A stretch of 64,000 nucleotides of DNA from JADJNW01 sp964523725 (GTDB lineage: Bacteria; Bacteroidota; Bacteroidia; Chitinophagales; Saprospiraceae). The stretch lies in assembly GCA_964523725.1 (NCBI GenBank), contig CAZGAU010000003.1, positions 16,731 to 80,730 of the forward strand. The letters are read 5' to 3'. A model generated the notes under the pieces. The model worked only from the letters and a program-made list of their open reading frames with translations. It made no database searches and had not been told where the DNA came from. Shown piece by piece: positions 1 through 9,231 of this stretch; positions within the stretch are counted from its first letter, which is position 1; every line of letters begins with the position of its first letter. A program made the position numbers and the translations under genes.

Positions 1-555
1 CGGTTGAAAGAACGACCGCACGCCCTGGATATACTCAGCGTCGCTCATCAAACCACCCGGCACGGAAGCCAGGTAACCACCCATGATGCTGATAAAAGCG
101 CCGAGCGCTACCAATAAGGGAATGACGATGATCGCCGCCAGAATCTTGGGTCTGATCAGATACGCCGTGGTATTTACCCCCATGATTTCCATGGCGTCGA
201 TGTGTTCTTTCTGGCGCATACCGCCGATCTCGGAAGCCATATTGGAACCGACTTTTCCCGCCAGTACCAGACAGGTGATGGTCGGAGCCAGCTCAATGAT
301 CGTACTGTCCCGCACGATATAACCGATGTAATAACGCGGTACCAGGGTACCATCCAACTGATAGGCAAACTGCACCGCCGTCACCGCCCCGATAAAGATC
401 GAGATCAGCCCCACAATTATCAACGAGCCGACGCCAATGTCGTTCATCTGACGCATCGTTTCCTTATAGTACATCCGCCAGTTTTCCGGGCGGGTCAGGG
501 CGCCGCCGAGCATCATCACATAGCGGCCAACGTGGTATAAGATATTCAGGTTCAT
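1..555 (-). CDS. MlaE-family ABC transporter permease (partial, 3' end outside window)
   Basis: The reverse strand reads open from an ATG at 555 to the window edge, giving 185 residues that begin MNLNILYHVGRYVMM. The sequence shows the MlaE/YrbE pattern: an amphipathic N-terminus, a hydrophobic segment (SLIIVGLISIFIGAVTAVQF), the conserved stretch around ELAPTITCLVLAGKVGSNMA, and EIGGMRQKEHIDAMEIMGV. In this family the permease works with an MlaF-type ATPase and an MCE protein to move phospholipids between inner and outer membrane. The ATPase gene would be expected just beyond the window start on the same strand, which cannot be seen. The N-terminal two thirds are intact with no frame breaks. 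Confidence 0.9.
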   Translation of the reverse strand, partial: MNLNILYHVGRYVMMLGGALTRPENWRMYYKETMRQMNDIGVGSLIIVGLISIFIGAVTAVQFAYQLDGTLVPRYYIGYIVRDSTIIELAPTITCLVLAGKVGSNMASEIGGMRQKEHIDAMEIMGVNTTAYLIRPKILAAIIVIPLLVALGAFISIMGGYLASVPGGLMSDAEYIQGVRSFFQP

Positions 556-836
556 GTAATTCTTTTTACAACTGTGCAGCTGTTTTTCCCAAGGGAATGG
601 CTTTACTCTAGCCGCTGAAATATGCTGTTACACAGGTACAACTCATTTCAAGCCGCAAAAATAGCGCAAATTTTGCAGAATTCGCTATCTTCCGTTTTCA
701 ATCAAAGCTTTTTACGCAACAACCATGCCTCAAAACAAGTTGAACTTTTAGTTTTTTTTCTTCACATCACACACTTTATTTCGCAACGCACACTACCTTT
801 CAACTTATAAACGCATCAACCATTCAACCCAAAAAA

Positions 837-1538
837 ATGAATTGCATCATAACCGGAGCTACCAAAGGCATAGGGCGTGCGGCCGCCAAAATATTCGCAG
901 AAAAAGGCTTCAATCTGGCACTCGTTGCGCGAAATTCCCAGGATTTGGAGGACTATAAACAAGAACTGGAAGGCCGCTCCGCCGGTATCCGGGTGTTGAC
1001 TTTTCCGACAGATTTGAGTGAAAAAGAAAAAGTTTTAGGACTCAGTGAACTAATCAAAACCCACTGGGAAGAGGTAGATGTGCTCATCAATAATGCCGGT
1101 ATTTTCATACAAGGTGAGATGCTTACCGAAGAAGACGGCGTACTGGAAAATATGATGAACGTCAATTTGTATAGTGCTTTTCACCTTACCCGCAACATTG
1201 CGCCTATGATGGTGGAGCGTGGCCAAGGGCATATTTTTAATCTGGGTTCGGTAGCCAGCCTCAAAGCTTATGTAGATTCGGGCTCCTATACCATCACCAA
1301 ATTTGCCATGCTGGGATTTACCCGTTGCCTGCGGCTGGAGCTGCAAAACAAAGGTGTAAAAGTGACCGCTGTGCTGCCCGGCTCCACGCATACCGCCTCC
1401 TGGGAGGGCGCTGACATTGAGCCCGAGCGACTCATTGATCCTGCGGAGGTGGCAAAAATGATCTGGAATGCTTATGATACCGGCCCTACGGTTTGCATTG
1501 AGGAAATCTTGTTGCGGCCTATGCGGGGGGATTTGTAA
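837..1538 (+). CDS. SDR family NAD(P)-dependent oxidoreductase
   Basis: A 233-residue classical short-chain dehydrogenase/reductase. The Rossmann cofactor loop TGATKGIG is at residues 6-13, NNAG at 85-88, and the catalytic triad appears as Ser138 (NLGSVAS), Tyr151 and Lys155 (YTITK). Length is typical for the classical family. The C-terminal region (LRPMRGDL) resembles the group often labelled 3-oxoacyl-ACP reductase-like, but substrate cannot be assigned. It stands alone: the upstream gene is divergent and the next + gene starts 160 bp later. The basic residue after the glycine loop and Arg32 (VARNS) are compatible with NADP(H) preference, which is inference. Confidence 0.88.
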   Translation: MNCIITGATKGIGRAAAKIFAEKGFNLALVARNSQDLEDYKQELEGRSAGIRVLTFPTDLSEKEKVLGLSELIKTHWEEVDVLINNAGIFIQGEMLTEEDGVLENMMNVNLYSAFHLTRNIAPMMVERGQGHIFNLGSVASLKAYVDSGSYTITKFAMLGFTRCLRLELQNKGVKVTAVLPGSTHTASWEGADIEPERLIDPAEVAKMIWNAYDTGPTVCIEEILLRPMRGDL

Positions 1539-1699
1539 ATATTGAAAGGTTAATTTAGTGAATATTATTTTTTAATAAATTGATAATCAGATGTTTGTTG
1601 AGGGTAATTATATATTTAGTATTTAAATTAAAAATTATTTTCTTAAAAAATTACGGATTAAAGCTTCTTAAAAAAATAGACAAAGCAGCTTAAGACAAA

Positions 1700-2515
1700 A
1701 TGAACCCGACGATCAAAAACCTAGAATTTCCTGACCTGGAGCAGATTGCTCAATTTCAGCCACCCGACTGGTCGGATGTAACGCCTCGGTTCCGCGAGCA
1801 TTTTGGGCAGGATTATTATTATCCGGTCAAAGCGGTTGTAAATAATACAATGGTGGGCATCGGGCAACTGATGCTCAATCGCGAAACCGCCTGGCTAGGC
1901 AATATCATTGTGCATCCCGATTTCCGGAAGCGCGGTATTGGCAGATTGGTTACCCGACATTTGATGGCCGAGGCCATCAATCGGGGCAAAAAATTACAAC
2001 TACTCCTGGCAACGCTGGAAGGAGCGCCTTTGTACGAGAAGCTTGGTTTTATGGTGGAAGGCGAATATCATTTCTTTAAAAAAGAACCTAAATTTATAGG
2101 TATTCATGATATTTCATATCATATTTTTCTTTACCAGGATAAATTTCTGGAAGCGATTCTTGCGCTGGATGCGGCAGCAACTGGTGAGGATCGAAGCGCT
2201 ATTCTACAACGGTTTTTATCTGATAGCCAGGTGTACCTAAACGAAGAAAAAGAAGTAGAAGGCTTTTATATGCCCAGTTTGGGCGAAGGGCTTGTGGTGG
2301 CTAATACCCCCCGGGGCGGCACGAGTCTGGTGCGCTTGCGGGAAATGCAGGGAAATTTTTACAACGTCATTCCAACCCAAAGCGGCGAAGCTCTCCGTTA
2401 CTTGCATGCCGAAGGTTATCAATATTTTAGAAAGGCCATTCTGATGCGATACGGGGAAATGAAATCCTGGAAACCGGAGATGATTTACAGCCGGGTTGGC
2501 GGGTATTTGGGGTAG
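1700..2515 (+). CDS. GNAT family N-acetyltransferase with C-terminal extension
   Basis: A 271-residue protein. Residues about 1-130 hold a GNAT fold with the acetyl-CoA loop in NIIVHPDFRKRGIGRLVTRH (R-x-x-G-x-G pattern RKRGIG) and the later LYEKLGF motif. The remaining ~130 residues form a second domain resembling the C-terminal half of double-GNAT proteins of the YitH/HslC type, without an obvious second acetyl-CoA loop. Substrate is unknown. The 160-bp AT-rich upstream gap shows no other gene. The ATG start follows a purine-rich stretch and is the first in frame. Confidence 0.8.
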   Translation: MNPTIKNLEFPDLEQIAQFQPPDWSDVTPRFREHFGQDYYYPVKAVVNNTMVGIGQLMLNRETAWLGNIIVHPDFRKRGIGRLVTRHLMAEAINRGKKLQLLLATLEGAPLYEKLGFMVEGEYHFFKKEPKFIGIHDISYHIFLYQDKFLEAILALDAAATGEDRSAILQRFLSDSQVYLNEEKEVEGFYMPSLGEGLVVANTPRGGTSLVRLREMQGNFYNVIPTQSGEALRYLHAEGYQYFRKAILMRYGEMKSWKPEMIYSRVGGYLG

Positions 2516-2561
2516 AGTAGAGCGTCGTGCCCGGTTTTTGAAAACCAGACACGACTTTATC

Positions 2562-4139
2562 TTATCGGCCGGAGCCTAATACATTGAACGACAACCCCAG
2601 GAAAAATCCCGTTTCATAGACTTCTTTGGTAGGTGGTAGATTGGCATCCGATACGAACCGGTCGCCTACTTCGTAGCCTTGAGCCAAGCGCTCTACCTGA
2701 GCACCCATGAGTCCGGTGGTCAATACCAAGCGTTCCGACCGCCCGATCACCAAACTTGGGCCCAAAAAGAAGGAAGCCGATTGTCCGGCGTTATCACCTG
2801 TAATGGGCAAACCAATACCAAAGGAACCACCAAGAGACACAGTGCCTTTGCTTTGACCGTAAAAATGGAAAAAAGAGGAAATCACCGGAAAAAAACTATC
2901 CTTGTCTTCTCCTCTGATAGTGTTGTCACGCACAAAGAAAGATTGCGGACGATCAAAAAACTGTCCGAACGATACGCCAATACTGGCATTCACCTTGAAT
3001 CCGCCGGCTACCGGAATTTCGATCGGGGCTACCTGAAGAGTGGGTACGTTCGTTGCACCGGCGCCATTCGGATTAAATTTGATGGAGAATTTCATCTGAT
3101 CACCCTGAGCCGTCACCCGATAGTCTTTTACAAAGTCGTTTGCCTGGAGCGCTTCGTATTCGCGCCAGAGCGCCGATAGTTTCAGAATATCTGCATCTGG
3201 CATTTGCGAGATCAGGTCCACCAGTTTGTCTTCAAAGGCAGTAACCTGATTTTCCTGAATACTCACTTGTTCGTAGGATTGTACCAGCGGCTGCACCACG
3301 CGTGTGCTTACGCCAATATTGGATCCAAAACTCAGGTTAATAGTTTCTTTGATTCCATTGAGCTTGGTTAATGCCTGCCGGTGTAATTGGCGCGTATTGC
3401 GCACCTGCTCGAGTTTTCGGGAGAGCTGCTGGCGGGTATTGCCCTTGCGCAATAAGGTATCAAGATTGATTTGGGTATTGTTTTCTACATTCAATACCTT
3501 GCGCATGTAATCCTGAGTCATTGTCTTGATTTTATCTGGCGGCAATGCCGGATCATGCTTGATATTCTTGATTTCCTGCATGACATAAGCATTGAGCTGA
3601 TATGCATCGACCAGGGATTGTACCTCCTCACGCTGCTTCGTAATATCTTTATTTATTTCCTGGATTTCATTAAATGTAGATTGGTAATCCTGCATCAGGT
3701 TGTTCAGTTGAGTTGACTGAGATGGCGTAAGCCCCATACTTTCAAAAGGTCTTGGACCACCGTTTGTCTCCTTTGATCCCCCCGGAAAATCAAAACTATC
3801 CGGACCACCACGTCTGCCGCCGGTTAGGGACATAAAGTCGGTTGCACCTTTACCCAAGGTAGGAAAAATGGACGTCAGCGAACTAGCCGATGTATTGGAT
3901 GGAATGTTGAATTGTTGAGATTCTTGCTCAATTACTACATCATACAGGTAATTATTATAATTTTCAATATGTAAAATGACATTCGCGCCGCGTCGCACAT
4001 AAGGACGATCGACCTGTAGCGTATCCCCCAGCATATAGCGGGGTGTTTGCGTCTGCATATCATAATAAATATGCAAATCTTGCGCTGAGAGTATTCCGGA
4101 AAATAAAATAACTAAGATGAACAGGGTTAAGTGTTTCAT
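2562..4139 (-). CDS. Secreted hypothetical protein with coiled coil and beta-barrel-like C-terminus
   Basis: A 525-residue protein with a signal peptide (MKHLTLFILVILFSGILSAQ). The middle (about 130-320) is Q/E/N/K-rich with heptad-like helices, so a coiled coil is likely. The C-terminal ~200 residues alternate hydrophobic and polar residues with Gly/aromatic turns (GGSFGIGLPITG, FFLGLSFNVLGSG), as in outer-membrane barrels, but the strand number cannot be judged by eye. No family recognised. It is divergent from the XRE/ScfR-type regulator at 4279, with a perfect palindrome overlapping its putative -7 box, so that regulator may control it. It could also be a periplasmic protein without a barrel. 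Confidence 0.7.
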   Translation of the reverse strand: MKHLTLFILVILFSGILSAQDLHIYYDMQTQTPRYMLGDTLQVDRPYVRRGANVILHIENYNNYLYDVVIEQESQQFNIPSNTSASSLTSIFPTLGKGATDFMSLTGGRRGGPDSFDFPGGSKETNGGPRPFESMGLTPSQSTQLNNLMQDYQSTFNEIQEINKDITKQREEVQSLVDAYQLNAYVMQEIKNIKHDPALPPDKIKTMTQDYMRKVLNVENNTQINLDTLLRKGNTRQQLSRKLEQVRNTRQLHRQALTKLNGIKETINLSFGSNIGVSTRVVQPLVQSYEQVSIQENQVTAFEDKLVDLISQMPDADILKLSALWREYEALQANDFVKDYRVTAQGDQMKFSIKFNPNGAGATNVPTLQVAPIEIPVAGGFKVNASIGVSFGQFFDRPQSFFVRDNTIRGEDKDSFFPVISSFFHFYGQSKGTVSLGGSFGIGLPITGDNAGQSASFFLGPSLVIGRSERLVLTTGLMGAQVERLAQGYEVGDRFVSDANLPPTKEVYETGFFLGLSFNVLGSGR

Positions 4140-4159
4140 GGCATTTGTTGGTCTTTGGT

Positions 4160-4182
4160 TTTGTAAATGATTTATTTACAAA
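4160..4182. promoter_or_regulatory. Perfect 9-bp palindrome, candidate operator between divergent genes
   Basis: TTTGTAAAT and ATTTACAAA are perfect inverted repeats separated by 5 bp. The right arm overlaps a TACATTTG (TAnnTTTG) -7 box read on the minus strand at 4179-4186, about 40 bp from the start of the minus-strand gene. The divergent neighbour encodes an XRE/ScfR-type regulator, the natural candidate to bind here. Binding itself is inference. Confidence 0.45.
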
Positions 4183-4278
4183 TGTAAATTATTTTTCTGA
4201 TTATCCCCAGTATTTGATTTTCAACTTATCAATTCTGAAAAAGCGAAAATTCGCTGCAATTGTCGTATTTTAGCCCGC

Positions 4279-5781
4279 ATGAGCGGTAAAGCACAGTACC
4301 AACGAATTATTTTCGGACTGAAAGTGAAGCAGTTACGACAGGCTAAAGGTTTATCCTTTGCAGAATTCGCCGAACAGACGGGCATGTCGGTTTCTTATCT
4401 CAATGAAATCGAAAAGGGTAAAAAATATCCCAAAGAAGACAAGGTACAGGCGATCGCCGGTACTTTGGGCATCTCCCAAGCAGAACTTACTTCGGGTGAG
4501 CCGGGCAAAGCACTGGAACCGGTCGCCGAGTTGTTGCAATCCAATTTTTTGAATGAACTACCCTTGGATTTGTTTGGCATCGAACTGGCCAAAGTCGTGG
4601 AAATCATTGCCAGTGCGCCCGCGCGCGTTGGGGCTTTCATTTCTACCCTGCTGGAAATTTCCCGGAATTACGCCCTCAAGGAAGAGAATTTTTACTTCAG
4701 TGCGCTGCGTAGTTACCTGGAGTTACATAATAATTACTTTGAAGAAATTGAAAATGCAGCTTCGGATTGCACCAAAAAATATAAATTTCCCGATGACCGA
4801 CCGCTCCCGCCGGATTTCCTGCGTCAGCTTCTGGAAAAACATTTCGGCTACAAAATCATCACCGGCGGGCTCGACGAATACAGCGAATTGCAAAACCTGC
4901 GCGCACTCTACATTCCACACGAAAAAAAATTGCTGCTCAACAGCAAACTGACGCCAACCCAAACGTCCTTTCAATTTGGTAAAGAATTGGCATTTAATAT
5001 TTTAAATCTTAAAGAAAGGGCTTATACTTCTTCATTGCTGCGGGTACGTAATTTTGAAGAAGTCCTCAATCATTCCAAGGCAACCTATTTTTCGGTGGCC
5101 TTGCTTATTCCCAAGGATCGTTTTGTGGCTGATCTTCAGGCGTTTTTTCAGCGTACCAACTGGGATGGAGAAGCTTTTCTCGCCATTATGAAAAAATACG
5201 AGGCGACCCCAGAAATGTTTTATCACCGCCTGACGAATGTGCTCCCCCAGTTTTTTGGACTGAAAAAGCTATTTTTCCTGCGGTTTACACATGAACCTAT
5301 CAGCGATGCCTTTGAAGTGGACAAAGAATTGCACCTGAGCAATCGTCACCACCCGCATGGCAATGGCCTGCTCGAACACTACTGCCGCCGCTGGGTGGCA
5401 CTGTCTTTGCTGAAAGATTTGCACGCCATGCAGCAGGAAGGAAAATTCATGGATACCATCGTGCGGGCGCAACGCTCGCGCTACATCGGCACCGATGATG
5501 AATACCTGAGCATCACCATTGCACGCAGGGGCTATCCCGCGCCCAACCGCAACGTGAGTGTGACACTGGGATTGCTGGTGAACGCCGAACTCCGGGAAAA
5601 AGTGAAATTCCTGAATGACCCCGCGATCCAAATCCGGGAAGTCAATCAAACCTGCGAGCGCTGCCCACTTACTGATTGCCTCGAACGTGCTGCTGCGCCG
5701 ACGGTTGTGCAAAAGCGCGAGAAAATGCGCCAAATCCAGCATCGGCTCAAATCACTCATCCCGGGCGAAGGGGACGCATAA
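4279..5781 (+). CDS. XRE-family regulator of the ScfR/RamB type
   Basis: A 500-residue protein. Residues about 10-65 form an HTH_XRE domain (LKVKQLRQAKGLSFAEFAEQ followed by TGMSVSYLNEIEKGKK). A region resembling IrrE/ImmA follows, in which the zinc motif is degenerate (FGKELAFNI where HExxH would be), so metallopeptidase activity is unlikely. The C-terminus carries CERCPLTDC, a cysteine cluster typical of the short-chain-acyl regulator group (RamB, PrpR/Sip-like). Known members control acetate, propionate or glyoxylate genes and bind acyl-CoA or acyl ligands; the ligand here is unknown. It is divergent from the secreted protein at 2562 and precedes the S9 peptidase by 109 bp. Confidence 0.8.
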   Translation: MSGKAQYQRIIFGLKVKQLRQAKGLSFAEFAEQTGMSVSYLNEIEKGKKYPKEDKVQAIAGTLGISQAELTSGEPGKALEPVAELLQSNFLNELPLDLFGIELAKVVEIIASAPARVGAFISTLLEISRNYALKEENFYFSALRSYLELHNNYFEEIENAASDCTKKYKFPDDRPLPPDFLRQLLEKHFGYKIITGGLDEYSELQNLRALYIPHEKKLLLNSKLTPTQTSFQFGKELAFNILNLKERAYTSSLLRVRNFEEVLNHSKATYFSVALLIPKDRFVADLQAFFQRTNWDGEAFLAIMKKYEATPEMFYHRLTNVLPQFFGLKKLFFLRFTHEPISDAFEVDKELHLSNRHHPHGNGLLEHYCRRWVALSLLKDLHAMQQEGKFMDTIVRAQRSRYIGTDDEYLSITIARRGYPAPNRNVSVTLGLLVNAELREKVKFLNDPAIQIREVNQTCERCPLTDCLERAAAPTVVQKREKMRQIQHRLKSLIPGEGDA

Positions 5782-5890
5782 TCCGAAAATGCCCGACCTA
5801 ACCCTTTTAAACCACGGTATAATTTGGCGGCTTGCCCGCTTATTCCGAAATTTGTTTTCTTATTACAATCCAATAATAAAATAATAGCAT

Positions 5891-8140
5891 ATGAAGAAGA
5901 TAATTTTTCTGCTGGCAGCGGTGCTTTTTATCATTCAGGGAGCAAGCGCACAGCGAGTAATCAAACTGGAAGATATTTTTTTGAATGGGACTTTTAATGC
6001 CAAATCGGTTCCCGGTTTCAATTTTATGAATGACGGTAAGCATTATACCCGCCTGGAAGGCAATAAAATCCAGCAATACGACCTGACCACCGGCAATTTG
6101 GTCCAAACTATCTTTGATGCTGCTACGGTGGCGAATGTCGCTGGTTTTAAAGGGCAAATGCAAAGTTATTCCTTTAGTACTGATGAGCAGAAAATCCTGA
6201 TTTCCAGCGAGGTAGAGCGTATTTATCGCCGTTCTACCAAAGAGTTTTCCTTCGTGTATGACCGCCGGAGCAAGCAACTGACAGCGGTCTTTTCTGGTGG
6301 GAAGCAAAGTCTGGCGACCTTCAATCCACAAGCTGATAAAGTCGCTTACGTTTTTGAAAACAACCTGTATATCAAGGATTTAGCTTCTGGTGAAACCATT
6401 CAGGTAACTCAAGATGGCAGGCACAACCACATTATCAACGGCGAAATGGACTGGGTATATGAGGAAGAATTTGCTTTGACAACAGGTTTTCATTGGTCGC
6501 CCGACGGGCAGCGCATCGGCTTTTACCGTTTTGACGAAAGCGAGGTAAAGCAATTTACTATGACGCTTTATCATGATGAGTTATACCCTGAATATGAGAC
6601 GTTTAAATATCCAAAAGTCGGAGAAAAGAATTCGATTGTAACAATCTACGTTTATGACCTGAATTCCGGCAAAACCACCAAAATGGACACCGGCAGCGAG
6701 CCAGATATTTACATTCCTCGCATTCGCTGGATGGGCGATCCCAAACAGTTGTGCATTTTCAGAATGAATCGTCACCAGAATAAACTGGAATTGATGCTCG
6801 CCAATACTGAAACCGGCGCTACCAACGTGTTCTTCACCGAAGAAGAGAAAGCCTATGTCGAAGAATCACTTTTGGATGATATTACATTCCTGAAAGATGG
6901 CAACCGCTTTGTATTCACCAGCGAGCGCGACGGCTGGAAGCATATTTATTTGGGTACTCTGGATGGCAAAAAACCGCAGCAACTTACCAAAGGCAACTGG
7001 GAAGTGAGCAATTTGTACGGCGTGGACGAGGCACGCGGCACGATATTCTATCAGGCAGCCGAAAAATCGCCGCTGGAGCGGCAGGTGTATGCCATTGATT
7101 TAGAAGGCAATAATAAAAAAGCTCTCGCCGATGCCAAAGGCTGGAATAGTGCGCAATTCAGCGGTACTTATGATTATTATGTAATAACCCATTCCACTGC
7201 TAATTCACCTTCAACTTATGCTGTTTTCGACCGCTCCGGCAAGCAGATTCGCAGGATCGAGGATAACACCGCCTTGCAAAAAACCATGAAAGAATATCAA
7301 GTTAATAATGTGGAGTTTTTTAAATTTAAAACCACGGAGAAAGTCGAACTAAATGGCTGGATGATTAAACCGCAAAACTTCCAGGAAAACCGGCGCTATC
7401 CGGTACTGATGTTTGTGTACGGCGGACCCGGCAGCCAGCAGGTGACCGATGCCTGGAAGGGCAATAATTACTGGTTTTTCCAGATGCTGGCGCAGGATGG
7501 CTACGTGGTCGCTTGCGTGGACAATCGTGGTACCGGCGGCCGGGGTGAAGAATTTAAAAAAATGACTTATTTACAACTCGGTAAATATGAGACGATTGAC
7601 CAGATCGAAGCGGCGAACTGGCTGGGGCAGCAAAAATTCATCGATCCGAATCGCATCGGCATTTATGGCTGGAGCTATGGCGGTTATATGTCGGCGCTCA
7701 GTATTCTCAAGGGTAATGATACCTTTGCTGCGGCAGTGGTAGGCGCGCCCGTGACCAACTGGAAGTGGTATGATACGATTTACACCGAGCGTTACATGCG
7801 CACCGAGCAGGAAAATCAATCAGGGTATAAAGAAAATTCGCCGGTTTATTTCACTGATCGACTGAAGGGCAAGATGCTGCTGGTGCATGGTTTGGGTGAT
7901 GATAATGTGCACTTCCAGCATACCGCAGAGATGGCTAATTCACTGATTAAGAGTGGAAAACAGTTTGATACTTATTTTTATCCGAATCAGGCGCATGGCT
8001 TTAGCAGTGGAGCGCGTTTGCATTTCCATCAGAAAATGAAGCAGTTTCTGGATGAAAACCTGAAAGGCTCGGATATACAATTGAAGCCAACCAAAGCGAA
8101 AAGAATGGATTTGATTGAAGATAAAAATCAGAAGCAGTAA
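5891..8140 (+). CDS. S9 family peptidase, dipeptidyl peptidase IV type
   Basis: A 749-residue exported serine peptidase. After a signal peptide (MKKIIFLLAAVLFIIQGASA) comes the eight-bladed N-terminal DPP4 propeller, including the MDWVYEEEF motif whose Glu pair anchors the substrate amino terminus in DPP4 enzymes. The C-terminal alpha/beta-hydrolase domain has Ser595 in GWSYGG, the acid in LGDDNVHF and the His in NQAHGFSS. These are the S9B residues that release Xaa-Pro or Xaa-Ala dipeptides. Length matches Bacteroidota DPP4 (about 720-760). A near-perfect long inverted repeat follows the stop and may terminate transcription. Confidence 0.92.
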   Translation: MKKIIFLLAAVLFIIQGASAQRVIKLEDIFLNGTFNAKSVPGFNFMNDGKHYTRLEGNKIQQYDLTTGNLVQTIFDAATVANVAGFKGQMQSYSFSTDEQKILISSEVERIYRRSTKEFSFVYDRRSKQLTAVFSGGKQSLATFNPQADKVAYVFENNLYIKDLASGETIQVTQDGRHNHIINGEMDWVYEEEFALTTGFHWSPDGQRIGFYRFDESEVKQFTMTLYHDELYPEYETFKYPKVGEKNSIVTIYVYDLNSGKTTKMDTGSEPDIYIPRIRWMGDPKQLCIFRMNRHQNKLELMLANTETGATNVFFTEEEKAYVEESLLDDITFLKDGNRFVFTSERDGWKHIYLGTLDGKKPQQLTKGNWEVSNLYGVDEARGTIFYQAAEKSPLERQVYAIDLEGNNKKALADAKGWNSAQFSGTYDYYVITHSTANSPSTYAVFDRSGKQIRRIEDNTALQKTMKEYQVNNVEFFKFKTTEKVELNGWMIKPQNFQENRRYPVLMFVYGGPGSQQVTDAWKGNNYWFFQMLAQDGYVVACVDNRGTGGRGEEFKKMTYLQLGKYETIDQIEAANWLGQQKFIDPNRIGIYGWSYGGYMSALSILKGNDTFAAAVVGAPVTNWKWYDTIYTERYMRTEQENQSGYKENSPVYFTDRLKGKMLLVHGLGDDNVHFQHTAEMANSLIKSGKQFDTYFYPNQAHGFSSGARLHFHQKMKQFLDENLKGSDIQLKPTKAKRMDLIEDKNQKQ

Positions 8141-8159
8141 ATAAATTAATTGGGATTGT

Positions 8160-8242
8160 AATATTTTGTCTGAACCATGATTTGTGGTGTAATAAAGCGA
8201 GTGAAATTATTTACTTGTTGAATTATGGTTCAGGCAAAATTT
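8160..8242. repeat. Long near-perfect inverted repeat after the DPP4-like gene
   Basis: Arms at 8160-8182 and 8221-8242 share a TCTGAACCATGATT-like core (CTGAACCAT against ATGGTTCAG) and pair with only a few mismatches across about 20 bp, around a 38-bp AT-rich loop. It lies between two + strand genes. It may act as a terminator or mRNA stabiliser, or be one copy of a mobile intergenic hairpin. The second arm is followed by TTTTCCTTTC rather than a pure T tract. Confidence 0.6.
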
Positions 8243-8279
8243 TCCTTTCAACTTCTATCAAAACAAAACGTTACAAACC

Positions 8280-8594
8280 ATGATTATTACCACTACCGAC
8301 TTTGTTCCGGGCAGAGAAATCCTGGAAGTGATTGACATTGCACGTGGAAGCACCGTGCGTGCCCGCCACCTGGGGCGCGATTTTGCGGCTGCTTTCAAAC
8401 TGATAGCTGGAGGCGAGGTTAGGGAATATACCAAACTTATGGCCATGGCACGAGAGCAAGCGATTGATCGTATGATTGCCGATGCAGAACGCATTGACGC
8501 TGATGCAGTTATCAACGTTCGTTTTACTACTGCTGCTGTCATGCAGGGCGCTTCCGAGATTTTGGCGTATGGAACGGCCGTGAAACTGAAGTAA
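8280..8594 (+). CDS. YbjQ family (UPF0145) protein
   Basis: A 104-residue protein covering the whole YbjQ/UPF0145 fold: TTTDFVPGREI at the N-terminus, a RGSTVRARHLGRDF segment, the helix MAREQAIDRMIADAERIDADAVINVRF, and the closing EILAYGTAVKL strand. Members form pentamers; a heavy-metal-binding annotation exists but function is not established. It ends 64 bp before smpB, close enough for co-transcription, though a link is not obvious. Confidence 0.9.
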   Translation: MIITTTDFVPGREILEVIDIARGSTVRARHLGRDFAAAFKLIAGGEVREYTKLMAMAREQAIDRMIADAERIDADAVINVRFTTAAVMQGASEILAYGTAVKLK

Positions 8595-8658
8595 GATCTT
8601 CTAAACAGGAAACTTTTGTGTAAAAGCAGTGGTTTACATGTTGTAACAGCAGGAAAAA

Positions 8659-9129
8659 ATGGCAGAAAAGAAGAAGCACAAACCAATAGAAATCGTCAAC
8701 CGACGAGCCGAACACGAGTATTTTCTCACTGATAAATACGAGGCGGGCCTGGTTTTGCAGGGTACCGAGATCAAATCTATTCGAAAGGGCGCAGCAAATT
8801 TATCCGATTCTTATTGCGTTTTCCATGATGGAGAATTATATGTGTATAGCATGTATATCAAAGAATATGAAAACGGAACCTACGCCAACCACGCCAGTCG
8901 TCGCAATCGCAAGTTATTATTACATAAAAATGAGCTCCGCAAACTGGAAAAAAAGGTAAAAGAACGAGGTTATACGATCATTCCGTACCGGCTTTACATG
9001 ACCGAACGCGGCATCGCCAAGCTGGAAATCGCTGTGGCTCAGGGTAAAAAATCTTATGATAAACGCGAATCTATAAAAGAAAAAGATACCAAGCGCGAGC
9101 TGGACCGGATGAAGAAGATTAAGATTTAG
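8659..9129 (+). CDS. smpB: SsrA-binding protein SmpB
   Basis: A 156-residue protein with the complete SmpB signature: the N-terminal NRRAEHEYFLTDKYEAGLVLQG, GTEIKSIRKGAANLSDSYC, the YEN..TYANHASRRNRKLLLH tmRNA-binding barrel segment, and a basic C-terminal tail (KGKKSYDKRESIKEKDTKRELDRMKKIKI in pieces) that enters the ribosomal A site. SmpB delivers tmRNA to stalled ribosomes. No tmRNA gene was recognised nearby. The stop codon merges into a tandem octamer repeat that begins at its last base. Confidence 0.97.
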   Translation: MAEKKKHKPIEIVNRRAEHEYFLTDKYEAGLVLQGTEIKSIRKGAANLSDSYCVFHDGELYVYSMYIKEYENGTYANHASRRNRKLLLHKNELRKLEKKVKERGYTIIPYRLYMTERGIAKLEIAVAQGKKSYDKRESIKEKDTKRELDRMKKIKI

Positions 9130-9184
9130 TGTTATAGTGTTATAGTGTTATAGTGTTATAGTGTTATAGTGTTATAGTGTTATA
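9129..9184. repeat. Seven tandem copies of an 8-bp unit (GTGTTATA)
   Basis: Seven perfect copies of GTGTTATA run from 9129 to 9184, starting on the final base of the smpB stop codon. The unit differs by one base from the TTATGGTG unit at 39690-39713 (same octamer in another phase). Such a microsatellite can vary in copy number; here it would alter only the smpB 3' untranslated region. Confidence 0.95.
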
Positions 9185-9231
9185 GTTCTAGGTGTTACGG
9201 GAGGAGATGGTGATGCTTGATCGCTATCGCA

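Noticed and set aside
4279..5781. ImmA/IrrE-type metallopeptidase activity in the XRE/ScfR-like regulator
   Set aside because: The expected HExxH is replaced by GKELAF, so a catalytic zinc site is not supported.
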